A stretch of 64,000 nt of DNA from an uncultured Candidatus Actinomarina sp. (GTDB lineage Bacteria; Actinomycetota; Acidimicrobiia; Actinomarinales; Actinomarinaceae). Below the pieces are notes generated by a model, which saw only the letters and a program-made list of their open reading frames with translations, did no database searches and was not told the origin of the DNA. The translations under genes and the position numbers were made by a program. Location of the stretch: assembly GCA_902610815.1 (NCBI GenBank), contig CACLXG010000004.1:1-64000 (forward strand), in the 5' to 3' direction. How positions within the stretch are numbered: position 1 is the first letter of the stretch; each line of letters starts with the position of its first letter. This document shows positions 17,798-25,927 of this stretch, piece after piece.

Positions 17798-18353
17798 ATT
17801 AATTTTTATAGCTTTTTGTACAGGCATTGATTCTAATTTATATCAAATTGAGTCAGTAGATGGAACAGACCTAATTACTACTCGGATATCTATTGATGTT
17901 GAAAAAAATAGAAACGGAAATATTTCTATCTCCATACAAGCTTTTCCAAAAAAAGCAGATCAAATTAAAAATTACAACCTAGTATTTGATATGAAATTTA
18001 GAGAAGATTATGAAGGTGACTTTTTAGGAGTTTGTGTCGGCCCCTCTTGGGAAGATTTTGGTCCAGGAGAATTTTCAATTAATTTGAATAACAAAAATAA
18101 TTTTAAAAACTCTATAACTGGTAAATTTTTAGAAGATAATGACGATGGCTGTGATATATACCATTATTATGTTAGATTCTTTGAAATGGAAACTATTGAT
18201 GGAGTAGTTTATCTGATGGGTGTTGCAACTGATTATGCAGAAGAATATCCTGACGCACCATATATTTGGAGGCAAAATATAAATAATGATTTAGAAATTA
18301 TTGGCACTAGTAATATAGAGAAATATAGTCTTAATTTTGAATTGAGTAAGTAA
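17775..18353 (+). CDS. Unknown exported protein, possible lipoprotein
   Basis: I do not recognise this 192 aa protein. The long open frame and protein-like composition support it being real. The N-terminus is a signal peptide (residues 2-14 hydrophobic) ending near C15 in IAFC; this is an imperfect lipobox because F precedes the cysteine. The mature part looks beta-rich and acidic, with aromatic residues and several Asp/Asn. The TTG start sits in the loop of a terminator hairpin, and no better start is visible before the signal peptide. Its place between a sugar permease and a ROK kinase suggests a cell-surface role in sugar handling, which is inference. Confidence 0.65.
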   Translation: MRPLTIFLLIFIAFCTGIDSNLYQIESVDGTDLITTRISIDVEKNRNGNISISIQAFPKKADQIKNYNLVFDMKFREDYEGDFLGVCVGPSWEDFGPGEFSINLNNKNNFKNSITGKFLEDNDDGCDIYHYYVRFFEMETIDGVVYLMGVATDYAEEYPDAPYIWRQNINNDLEIIGTSNIEKYSLNFELSK

Positions 18354-18354
18354 T

Positions 18355-19245
18355 ATGAAAATTGGTCTTGATTGGGGTGGTACAAAGCTAGAAGCTATTG
18401 CTTTAGATCCAATAACTAATGAAGAACTAGCAAGAAATAGAATTGACTCGCCTAAAGATGACTATCGAAAAATTTTAAGTACAGTTTGCAGCTTAATAAG
18501 TGACACTGCTGGTCAAACAAAAGATATAACAGTCGGTATTGGGATGCCAGGATCTCTTCATCCAAAAACTGGGCTTGTCCAAGTTTCAAACTCCAAAGCA
18601 CTTGAGGGAAAAGATGTTAAAACTGATATAGAAAAAAAACTTGGTATTGAGGTAAAAATTGCAAATGATGCAGATTGTCTTGCTTTATCAGAAGCAATTG
18701 ATGGGGCTGGAAAAAACTACAACTCAGTTTTTGCAGTAATTATGGGTACTGGTGTCGGAGCAGGCTATGTTGTAGACAAACAACTTGTTGTTGGACCTAA
18801 TAAACTAACCGGAGAGTGGGGTCAGAATCCAATTCCAGGTCCAATGGATGATTATGAAAAGTCCATGAAACGACATTGTGGACGAATTGGTGCTATTGAG
18901 GTATTTTTATCAGGACCAGGACTAGAAAATTGGTTTGAATATACATCGGGTATTAAAAAAAATTCAAGAGAAGTAGTAAACCTTTTTAAAAACGGTGACA
19001 AAGTAGCTGTAAAAGTAATGAAAAAATATTTTGAAAGAACAGCAAGAGCATTCAGTACTTTTGTAAATATTTTAGATCCAGATATTATTGTTTGTGGAGG
19101 AGGAATGTCTGAAATTGATGAAATATACTCAGAATTACCTCAACTTATTATTCCTTATTTAGCATCTGATATCTTTCTTACACCTGTAACAAAAGCAGAA
19201 CACGGTGCTTCAAGTGGAGTAAGAGGGGCAGCACACCTTTGGTAA
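18355..19245 (+). CDS. ROK family sugar kinase
   Basis: A 296 aa kinase of the ROK family (glucokinase/fructokinase-like) that would phosphorylate the imported sugar. The ATP phosphate motif DWGGTK is at residues 6-11, the catalytic aspartate lies in NDADCLA near residue 104, and the MGTGVGAG block follows. The zinc-binding segment usually reads CxCGxxGCxE; here it is RHCGRIGAIE, with only one of the three cysteines, so structural zinc is probably lost. There is no N-terminal winged-helix domain, so it is a kinase and not a NagC-type repressor. It shares the operon with the transporter. Confidence 0.88.
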   Translation: MKIGLDWGGTKLEAIALDPITNEELARNRIDSPKDDYRKILSTVCSLISDTAGQTKDITVGIGMPGSLHPKTGLVQVSNSKALEGKDVKTDIEKKLGIEVKIANDADCLALSEAIDGAGKNYNSVFAVIMGTGVGAGYVVDKQLVVGPNKLTGEWGQNPIPGPMDDYEKSMKRHCGRIGAIEVFLSGPGLENWFEYTSGIKKNSREVVNLFKNGDKVAVKVMKKYFERTARAFSTFVNILDPDIIVCGGGMSEIDEIYSELPQLIIPYLASDIFLTPVTKAEHGASSGVRGAAHLW

Positions 19246-20549
19246 GTAATAAAAGTTTATTTTATCTTATTTTTATTCTAGTAACTTTCGTTTTTAGTAT
19301 TATTGGCAATACTCAAACAGATGTAGTGATTGTAGGTCCTGACTTCGAACAACAAGATTATTTTATTGAAGAGTTAGAAGCAATCTCTATTAAAACAGGT
19401 TACAAAATAACATACATTCCATTGAATGATGTTCACGCATATTTAAACAATAATTTAAATGAACCAGATATGGCGATACTGACTGACATTCAATCCTTGA
19501 AAATATTGGGCGAATCTGAAACTCTCCTTCCAGTAAATCAATTTTATAGCCAATTAGAAATAGAAAATTATTCTCAGCATCTGATTGATTTAGTCTCATC
19601 AGAAGACAACTCTGAGCTATATGGGCATTGGATTAGGTTATTTAATAATTCACTTATTTGGTTTAACGTAGACCGTTATAACCAATATGGTGCACCAGAA
19701 TTTAAGACATTTGATGAGATTATTGAATTCACTAAAGAAAACTCAAAAGAAGGAAATGAGTTATGGTGTTTAACAATAGACAGTGCTGAAAATCAACCTT
19801 TGCTTGATTATGAATATGGGGAATCATCAGGTTGGATAATTTCAAATTGGTTGGAAAGTATAGTTCTTTCAAATTATGGTCCAGAGATTTATGACCTATG
19901 GTCTCAAAATGAGCTTAAATTTTCAGATCAGGAAATAATATTATCTCTTCTGGATGTTGGGAAGATAATTCACAATGAAAACCAAATATTCAAAGGAAAA
20001 GAATATTTTATCCGTTCCCAAGTTAGCAACAGTCCTAAAAACTTAGCATCAGATAGTTCAACATGTGTATTTAGTTTATCAGGTCATCACAGCATAAATG
20101 ATTTTCCATCTGATAAAAATTTTGGCGAGGATTATGATTTTTTTAATTTTCCATCTGATGAATACTCAGAAATGGTAATTGGCTTTGGAGACACACTTTC
20201 GTTGCTAAATTATGACATACCAACAGTTGAAGTTTATAAATCGTTAATTTCAAGTGATTTTGGGGAAGTATGGGCTTCAAAACAAGATACACTATTTATT
20301 TCTTCAAGGTCAGATTTTAATTTAGAAGCTTATAATAACCCTCTAGCTAGTAAACAATTTATTCAAATTAGAGATAGTCTTAAATCAAACTTATTCAGAT
20401 ATGACGCTTCAATGTTGATGCTAAATGGTACAGGGAAAAAAATTCTATGGACTTCTTTAAGAAAGTTTGCAACTCTTTCTAATGATTATTTACCAGAAAT
20501 AACAGAGGAAATAGACATGAAAATAAAAAGAGAAATTTTTGGCAAATAA
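19239..20549 (+). CDS. Diverged solute-binding-protein paralogue without lipobox
   Basis: A 436 aa exported protein related to the sugar-binding lipoprotein at 14267-15565. Shared landmarks include SGWIISNWLESIVLSNYG against SGWLATDWMEDIMLRTGD, and FRYDASMLM against FRFDASDLM. The TTG start overlaps the ROK stop. A signal sequence (about residues 6-23) is present but no lipobox cysteine, so the protein is probably secreted free or held by an uncleaved anchor. It contains far fewer small residues than its paralogue. It may bind another ligand, act as a sensor, or be decaying; no permease pair of its own is adjacent. Confidence 0.8.
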   Translation: MVSNKSLFYLIFILVTFVFSIIGNTQTDVVIVGPDFEQQDYFIEELEAISIKTGYKITYIPLNDVHAYLNNNLNEPDMAILTDIQSLKILGESETLLPVNQFYSQLEIENYSQHLIDLVSSEDNSELYGHWIRLFNNSLIWFNVDRYNQYGAPEFKTFDEIIEFTKENSKEGNELWCLTIDSAENQPLLDYEYGESSGWIISNWLESIVLSNYGPEIYDLWSQNELKFSDQEIILSLLDVGKIIHNENQIFKGKEYFIRSQVSNSPKNLASDSSTCVFSLSGHHSINDFPSDKNFGEDYDFFNFPSDEYSEMVIGFGDTLSLLNYDIPTVEVYKSLISSDFGEVWASKQDTLFISSRSDFNLEAYNNPLASKQFIQIRDSLKSNLFRYDASMLMLNGTGKKILWTSLRKFATLSNDYLPEITEEIDMKIKREIFGK

Positions 20550-20553
20550 AGAT

Positions 20554-21729
20554 TTATGTAATAGCTAAACCTGAATCAGGATCAAAGTAATGCAGCTTTG
20601 TAGGATCTATTGCAAGATTTATATTTTGACCTTCTTCAACAGTAGAGTTTGGATTGATTCTTGCAATAAATTTTGTCTCATTTCCAAGAACTGAAATATC
20701 CTCTCCTTCGTCAGCTAATATTTCTTCAATAGCTTCAGTTTGCACTGGATTTATGTCTTTGTAAAAATGAACATATGTATCTGAACCTAATTGTTCAAGA
20801 AGAGAAATTTCAATACCAACCTGTTCACTAAATTCTTTTTCGTTGGCGTATACTGAATCTTCAAATGCCTCTGGTCTAATTCCAATAACAATTTCTTTTC
20901 CTTCATAAGCAGATAACGCTTCTGGAGCATTTGTTACTTTAATTTCGTTATCACCAAATTTAATTTTCATACCTTTTCCTGCTTTTGTTGCAGTTCCATA
21001 GACAAAATTCATTGATGGACTTCCTATGAAGCCAGCTACAAAAATATTTTTTGGATGCAAATATATTTCACGAGGTGTATCTATTTGTTGCAAAACACCT
21101 TTTCGGATAACTGCAACTCTATCACCCATAGTCATTGCTTCAACTTGATCATGAGTTACGTATAATGTTGTAGTTTCTAACTGGGTATGAAGTTGTCCTA
21201 ATTCTGCTCTCATTTGAACTCTTAATTTAGCATCTAGGTTAGAAAGTGGTTCGTCCATTAAAAATGCTTGCGGACTTCTAACTATTGCTCTACCCATTGC
21301 TACTCTTTGTCTTTGACCACCTGACAAAGCTTTTGGCTTTCTTTCAAGTAATTCATCTATTTCTAATGTTTTTGCAGCATCTTTAACTTTTTTATCAATT
21401 TCATCTTTAGGTAACTTACGTAATTTAAGCGAAAAAGCCATATTGTCATACACAGACATATGAGGATACAAAGCGTAATTCTGGAAAACCATTGCTATGT
21501 CTCTGTCTTTAGGTGCAACTTCATTTACTATATTTTCAGCAATAGAAATTTCTCCTTCTGTGATATCTTCCAATCCTGCAACCATTCTTAGAAGTGTTGT
21601 TTTACCACAACCAGAAGGACCGACTAATACTACAAACTCGCCATCATTAATTAAAATATTGACATCTTCTAAAGCTCGAGTTCCATTTGGATAGATTTTT
21701 CCAACGTTAGATATTTTTATTGCACCCAT
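20554..21729 (-). CDS. Sugar ABC transporter ATPase (MsmK/UgpC/MalK type)
   Basis: A 391 aa energy-coupling ATPase of CUT1 sugar importers. Walker A GPSGCGKTT at about 38-46, signature LSGGQRQRVAMGRA near residue 135, Walker B FLMDEPLSNLDAKLR near 155 and the H-loop VTHDQ near 192 are all intact. The C-terminal regulatory TOBE/OB domain (about 235-391) is present, as in MalK and MsmK. It faces the transporter genes tail to tail with only 4 nt between. It may energise this importer and others in the genome. An AAGGT ribosome site precedes the ATG. Confidence 0.93.
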   Translation of the reverse strand: MGAIKISNVGKIYPNGTRALEDVNILINDGEFVVLVGPSGCGKTTLLRMVAGLEDITEGEISIAENIVNEVAPKDRDIAMVFQNYALYPHMSVYDNMAFSLKLRKLPKDEIDKKVKDAAKTLEIDELLERKPKALSGGQRQRVAMGRAIVRSPQAFLMDEPLSNLDAKLRVQMRAELGQLHTQLETTTLYVTHDQVEAMTMGDRVAVIRKGVLQQIDTPREIYLHPKNIFVAGFIGSPSMNFVYGTATKAGKGMKIKFGDNEIKVTNAPEALSAYEGKEIVIGIRPEAFEDSVYANEKEFSEQVGIEISLLEQLGSDTYVHFYKDINPVQTEAIEEILADEGEDISVLGNETKFIARINPNSTVEEGQNINLAIDPTKLHYFDPDSGLAIT

Positions 21730-21739
21730 AATTTAAACC

Positions 21740-21758
21740 TTTTTAGTGTAGCTAAAAA
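21740..21758. promoter_or_regulatory. Inverted repeat in the divergent promoter region of the sugar ATPase and photolyase genes
   Basis: TTTTTAG (21740-21746) and CTAAAAA (21752-21758) form a 7 bp inverted repeat with 5 nt spacer. The 11-mer AGCTAAAAATT at 21750-21760 is also found at 14216-14226 before the sugar-binding-protein gene. Shared control of the two sugar-transport units is possible, but the motif is A/T-rich and could be chance. Confidence 0.3.
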
Positions 21759-21829
21759 TTGTAAAATTTAAAACTATTTTACTCGTTATTATTATGTAAT
21801 AATTCAATTTGAATTTAAAATATTTATGT

Positions 21830-23332
21830 ATGGTACAAGTTCCACTTACACGTGTTACTACGCTTAAAGATATCAATCCTGAATCAATTTCAGATTCAAA
21901 GTATGTTGTTTACTGGATGATTTCCTTTAAAAGAATTGGATATAACTTTGCATTACAACGTGCAGTCGAATGGGCAAATCAACTTTCTCAACCACTGATA
22001 ATTTTGGAACCCTTAATCCTTGATTATCCGATGTCAAGTATACGATTTCATAAGTTCACTCTTGAAGGAATGAAAGAAGTGGATGAAATGGTTTCAGGCA
22101 CTAAGGCTTATTACTATCCTTTTGTTGAGCAATCAGCGGGAGAATCGGAAGGACTTTTAAAAGAGGTTTCAAAGCACGCCTCGGTAGTTGTTACAGACGA
22201 TTATCCAACTTACTTTGTACCACAAATGACAGCAAAAGCTTCAGGTGAGATTAACACAAGATATGAACTGGTTGACTCAAATGGTATTGTACCCATTCGG
22301 CTTTCAGAAAAAGAGTACGTAAGAGCCCATGACTTCAGAAGGTACCTACATAAAAACTTAGAAGATTTTATTATTGAAACTCCTCTTGAAAATCCTCTTG
22401 ATTTCCTTAACAAAGAATTTGATAGCTCACTTGTTAAAGTTATGCAAAACAAATGGGCTCCCTATAATTTTCAAAGTCAAGACATTGATGAATTTCTTGC
22501 AAATTTGAATATAGATAAATCTGTTGAGACAAGTTCTATTAGAGGCGGCTATTCAAATGCTTTAAAACAATTAAATAAATTTATTGAAGTTGGATATCAA
22601 GATTATGCAAAATATAGAAGTGATCCTTCAAAAGAAGCAAGTAGTAAGCTTTCACCTTATTTTCACCATGGTCAAATTTCTACCCATGAAGTTTTTGAAA
22701 AAATATCTGAGTTGGAATCTTGGTCTCCAGAATTTGTAAATCCAAAAATGGTTGGAAGGAGAGAAGGATGGTGGGGGAGCTCTGATAATTTTGAAAGTTT
22801 TATGGATGAATTAATTACATGGAGAGAGCTTGGTTACCACACCTGTGTTAGGCGAGCTAATTACAATCAATATTCTAGTTTGCCTGAATGGGCCATAAAA
22901 ACTTTAGATGAACACTCTTCAGATGAAAGAGAGCACATTTACTCTCTAGATGAATTAACTTACTCTCAAACACATGATGAGATTTGGAATGCAGCTCAAA
23001 ATCAATTACGAACTCAAGGCGTAATTCAAAATTACTTAAGAATGTTGTGGGGGAAGAAAATTCTTGAATGGACACCAAATCCACAAACTGCACTTTCTTA
23101 TATGATCACGCTTAATGATAGATATTCCTTAGATGGCAGAGATCCAAACTCTTATTCAGGAGTTTTTTGGATCCTTGGGAGGTACGATAGAGCGTGGGGA
23201 CCAGAACGCAGTATTTTTGGAAAAATTAGATACATGACTTCTGACTCTACAGCTAGAAAGTTTAACTTAAAACCATATCTTGAAGAATGGGGCAATGAAG
23301 CAGTAGGCATCTTTAGTAGTGTTTCAAAATAA
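21830..23332 (+). CDS. phr: Class II cyclobutane pyrimidine dimer photolyase
   Basis: A 500 aa flavoprotein that repairs UV-induced pyrimidine dimers using light. I chose ATG at 21830, where similarity begins; an earlier ATG at 21809 adds seven residues. The C-terminal FAD domain has the class II pattern: ITWRELGYH, LRTQGVIQNYLRMLWGKKIL, then LDGRDPNSYSGVFWILGRYD and FGKIRYMTSDSTARKF. The antenna domain occupies the first 180 residues or so. It lies just upstream of rhodopsin on the same strand, and both genes make sense in sunlit surface water. Confidence 0.94.
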   Translation: MVQVPLTRVTTLKDINPESISDSKYVVYWMISFKRIGYNFALQRAVEWANQLSQPLIILEPLILDYPMSSIRFHKFTLEGMKEVDEMVSGTKAYYYPFVEQSAGESEGLLKEVSKHASVVVTDDYPTYFVPQMTAKASGEINTRYELVDSNGIVPIRLSEKEYVRAHDFRRYLHKNLEDFIIETPLENPLDFLNKEFDSSLVKVMQNKWAPYNFQSQDIDEFLANLNIDKSVETSSIRGGYSNALKQLNKFIEVGYQDYAKYRSDPSKEASSKLSPYFHHGQISTHEVFEKISELESWSPEFVNPKMVGRREGWWGSSDNFESFMDELITWRELGYHTCVRRANYNQYSSLPEWAIKTLDEHSSDEREHIYSLDELTYSQTHDEIWNAAQNQLRTQGVIQNYLRMLWGKKILEWTPNPQTALSYMITLNDRYSLDGRDPNSYSGVFWILGRYDRAWGPERSIFGKIRYMTSDSTARKFNLKPYLEEWGNEAVGIFSSVSK

Positions 23333-23398
23333 AGTTACACCGATTTTTAAAAAAAATTTAAAAACACAATCACAATTGTAAAAAATCAATATCATAAT

Positions 23399-23418
23399 AT
23401 TGTGATTAATTTCACAAT
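23399..23418. promoter_or_regulatory. Crp/GlxR-like operator before rhodopsin
   Basis: The 20 bp sequence ATTGTGATTAATTTCACAAT is a perfect inverted repeat (7 bp arms, 6 nt centre). It contains TGTGA-N6-TCACA, the operator pattern of Crp and of the actinobacterial Crp homologue GlxR. It lies 31 nt before the rhodopsin ATG. A possible -10 (CATAAT, 23393-23398) overlaps its left edge, which would put the operator on the transcription start. A related site occurs at 27465-27482. Confidence 0.7.
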
Positions 23419-23448
23419 GTAATATTAAAAAAAAAGGAGTAAGCTAAA

Positions 23449-24108
23449 ATGGCTGAACTTACTTATAGACTCTTTATGGTTGCAACAGTGGGTATGCTCG
23501 CTGGAACAGTATTTTTACTTGCATCATCAAGAGAAGTAGATCCAAAACACAGAAGAGGAGTATACATCTCCGCTCTTGTGACAGGAATAGCTTGGTATCA
23601 CTATAACAAAATGACTGGCTCATGGGCTGGTGGTGATTATGATACAGGCTTAAGATATGTCGACTGGATCCTAACAGTACCATTAATGTTTGTAGAGGTG
23701 CTTGCTGTGACATCTTCAGGTGCAGAGTATAACGAAAAAGTTAGAAACTGGGGACTCGCTGCAACAGTGATGATCGGAGCTGGTTATTACGGTGAAACAT
23801 CATCTGCAGGCAGTGATCAATACTGGGTAGGATTTGTTATTGCTATGGCTGCATATGCATACTTGATGAGAAATCTTCAAGCAGAAGGTGCAGGACTAAA
23901 AGCTGCAGAAGCTGATCAGTTTGAGAAAATTAAAAATCTCATTCTTGTTGGTTGGATAATCTATCCATTAGGTTATTTAGCTCCAGTAGCAGGCGACTTT
24001 GATGCTATTAGAGAAGTTCTTTACACAATTGCTGACATTATTAATAAAGTTGGTCTTGGTGTATTGGTACTTGGAATGGCAAGAATCAAGTCAGGAGAAA
24101 AAGTCTAA
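23449..24108 (+). CDS. Proton-pumping rhodopsin (marine actinobacterial type)
   Basis: A 219 aa seven-helix light-driven proton pump, one of the shorter members of the family. The Schiff-base lysine is K200 in NKVGLG. The pump motif is D72-T76-E83 (proton acceptor D, T, proton donor E), within RYVDWILTVPLMFVE. M80 sits at the spectral tuning position (L105 of proteorhodopsin), which predicts green absorption. H51 corresponds to the histidine that pairs with the acceptor aspartate. There is no signal peptide. The ATG has a strong AAGGAG ribosome site, a Crp-like operator upstream and a perfect terminator downstream, so it is a single-gene unit. Carotenoid and retinal synthesis genes are not in the window. 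Confidence 0.96.
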   Translation: MAELTYRLFMVATVGMLAGTVFLLASSREVDPKHRRGVYISALVTGIAWYHYNKMTGSWAGGDYDTGLRYVDWILTVPLMFVEVLAVTSSGAEYNEKVRNWGLAATVMIGAGYYGETSSAGSDQYWVGFVIAMAAYAYLMRNLQAEGAGLKAAEADQFEKIKNLILVGWIIYPLGYLAPVAGDFDAIREVLYTIADIINKVGLGVLVLGMARIKSGEKV

Positions 24109-24130
24109 AACTTTTTCATACAAAAACTTT

Positions 24131-24166
24131 AATGATAGGCGGCATTGACCGCCTATCATTTTTTTT
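24131..24166 (+). terminator. Intrinsic terminator after rhodopsin
   Basis: A perfect 12 bp stem (AATGATAGGCGG at 24131-24142, CCGCCTATCATT at 24149-24160) with loop CATTGA, followed by a run of T to 24166. It begins 22 nt after the rhodopsin stop and ends 15 nt before the DsbB-like gene. It is one of the strongest terminators in the window. Confidence 0.95.
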
Positions 24167-24181
24167 AGGGTAAAATTCTTT

Positions 24182-24700
24182 ATGGACTTAATTATTTTTT
24201 TTAATACTTTATTTGGCTTCTTTACTTTTGTTGCCTGGGCTATATGTTTACTTATATTATTTTTTATTTTTACAAAAAAAAGGTTTAGCAAAGTAATTAA
24301 TGATCAGTTTTATAACTTTGCAACTTTGGTAGCTATTGTTTGTTCTATTGGAAGTTTGGTGTATTCAGAAGTAGTTGGATTTATTCCATGTAAATTCTGT
24401 TGGTATCAGCGTTATTTGATGTATCCCATTGCTTTAATTTTGATCATTGGATTATTTAATAAAAGATTTTTTCGTGCTGGATACTTAAGTCTTGTAGGCG
24501 TTGCAGTTGGAGCTTATCACATTTATCTTCAAAATGGTGGAGGTGGTGGAGGTTCCTGCGCTATAGACGTGCCATGTAATTTAAAATATGTTGATATCTT
24601 CGGATTCATATCAATACCTGTAATGGCCTCCTCAGGGTTTTTGACGATATTTTTAGCTTTGTTGTATTATGATTTATCGAGGAAGGAAATAGTTGAATAA
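24182..24700 (+). CDS. DsbB/BdbC-like disulfide bond formation membrane protein
   Basis: A 172 aa membrane protein with about four or five helices. The redox-active pairs C70-x-x-C73 (PCKFCWYQR) and C126/C132 (after a GGGGGG stretch) are those of DsbB/BdbC, which reoxidises a thiol oxidase with electrons passed to quinone. It probably works with the thioredoxin-fold protein encoded next, whose TTG start overlaps the end of this gene by 8 nt. The nearby menaquinone genes make menaquinone a likely electron acceptor, which is inference. Confidence 0.87.
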   Translation: MDLIIFFNTLFGFFTFVAWAICLLILFFIFTKKRFSKVINDQFYNFATLVAIVCSIGSLVYSEVVGFIPCKFCWYQRYLMYPIALILIIGLFNKRFFRAGYLSLVGVAVGAYHIYLQNGGGGGGSCAIDVPCNLKYVDIFGFISIPVMASSGFLTIFLALLYYDLSRKEIVE

Positions 24701-25301
24701 AAACTTTATAATCGCTGGAGGAGTAGTTTTAGCAATTGGATTATCTGTTGCGATTGGTGTGACACTTGTTGACGAACCAATTGATGGTAATTTACCAGAA
24801 GGTGAAACAACAGTAAATGGTGATTTTCTTCCTGAATATGCTTCAGAAAATGATGACAATATAGCTAGAGGTTTGGTTGCTCCAACTTTCTCTGCTCCTA
24901 ATCAAAACTCAGAAATTGTAACAATTGAAAAGAATGGTAATGCTAAAGCAATAATCTTCCTTGCTCACTGGTGTGGATACTGTCAAAAAGAAGTACCAGT
25001 AGTCCAAGAATACGTTGATCTAATAGGTGTACCTGACGGCATTGATTTAATCGCAATTGCAACTTCAATAGACAGAGCAAGAGACAATTATCCTCCACAT
25101 GATTGGTTAGCAAGTGAGGGTTGGTCAGAAACACAGCTATATGATCTAGATAAAGAGATTGCTACAGCATATGGATTAAATGCATTTCCATATTGGGTAT
25201 TTTTAGATAAAGATTTAAACGTTGTTGCAAGAAGAACTGGTAATTTGCCACAAGACCAAGTGGGTCAACTAATAACATCCTTAGCTTTACAAAGCAGATA
25301 A
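24693..25301 (+). CDS. Membrane-anchored thioredoxin-fold protein (TlpA/DsbE-like)
   Basis: A 202 aa extracytoplasmic thiol-disulfide protein. One N-terminal helix (residues 5-24) anchors or exports it. The thioredoxin fold holds the active site W-C94-G-Y-C97 (AHWCGYCQKEVP), and a cis-proline is in NAFPYWVFLD. It starts with TTG inside the end of the DsbB-like gene, which argues that the two form an oxidation pair for folding secreted proteins. The stop lies 2 nt from the convergent methyltransferase gene. Confidence 0.87.
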   Translation: MNKNFIIAGGVVLAIGLSVAIGVTLVDEPIDGNLPEGETTVNGDFLPEYASENDDNIARGLVAPTFSAPNQNSEIVTIEKNGNAKAIIFLAHWCGYCQKEVPVVQEYVDLIGVPDGIDLIAIATSIDRARDNYPPHDWLASEGWSETQLYDLDKEIATAYGLNAFPYWVFLDKDLNVVARRTGNLPQDQVGQLITSLALQSR

Positions 25302-25303
25302 AT

Positions 25304-25927
25304 TTATTTTTCAAATACAGCTTGATATACAAAGTTAAACAAACCCATTCTTTGTATCTTGCAATTCTGGAAAGGGTGGGTTTTAAAATATTCTTCAGGT
25401 TGGGGATATTTATCTAATGATTTATGAAGAAATCTGTACTCTTTTAAGTTAAAGGTTAACAATCCAATTAATAGAGTTACTTTGAATGTGCCAATCTTAT
25501 GCAGTAATTTAAGAAACTTATTTTTAGGCCTGGTCATATCAAGAAGAATAAATTTTCCACCTGGTCGTAAAACTCTATACACCTCTTCAATTCCTTTTGT
25601 TGGATCGTTTACATTTCTCCAGACAAAAGCACAATAAACACTATCAAAAGAGTTATCTGGAAAAGGAAGGTTTTCAGCACCACCAATAATTTTGTTTTTA
25701 AATTTATTAAGCTGCAGCATCTTTTCATCAGGGTCTATAGCTGTTACTTGGAGATTTTGAAGCTGTTGAAAAGCAGCACCAGTTCCACTTCCAAGATCTA
25801 GAACCCTTGTTCCAGTTATTTGATTACTTGCTTTGTTTCTCCAAGATTTATCAAACCCAAGCGTTATGACAGAATTGATCAAGTCATAGAACTTGTGTAT
25901 GTTTGAAAAGTTAGCTTTTTCTGCCAA
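25304..25927 (-). CDS. ubiE: Demethylmenaquinone methyltransferase (UbiE/MenG)
   Basis: A 207 aa SAM-dependent methyltransferase that would carry out the last step of menaquinone synthesis. The SAM motif VLDLGSGTGAAF is near residues 43-54, then VTAIDPDEKML, and the UbiE block FDSVYCAFVWRNVNDPTKGI. The start is TTG at 25927, directly after the stop of the prenyltransferase fusion gene, so both are co-transcribed and cover the last two steps of the pathway. It is shorter than typical UbiE (about 230-250 aa), mainly at the N-terminus. Confidence 0.88.
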   Translation of the reverse strand: MAEKANFSNIHKFYDLINSVITLGFDKSWRNKASNQITGTRVLDLGSGTGAAFQQLQNLQVTAIDPDEKMLQLNKFKNKIIGGAENLPFPDNSFDSVYCAFVWRNVNDPTKGIEEVYRVLRPGGKFILLDMTRPKNKFLKLLHKIGTFKVTLLIGLLTFNLKEYRFLHKSLDKYPQPEEYFKTHPFQNCKIQRMGLFNFVYQAVFEK

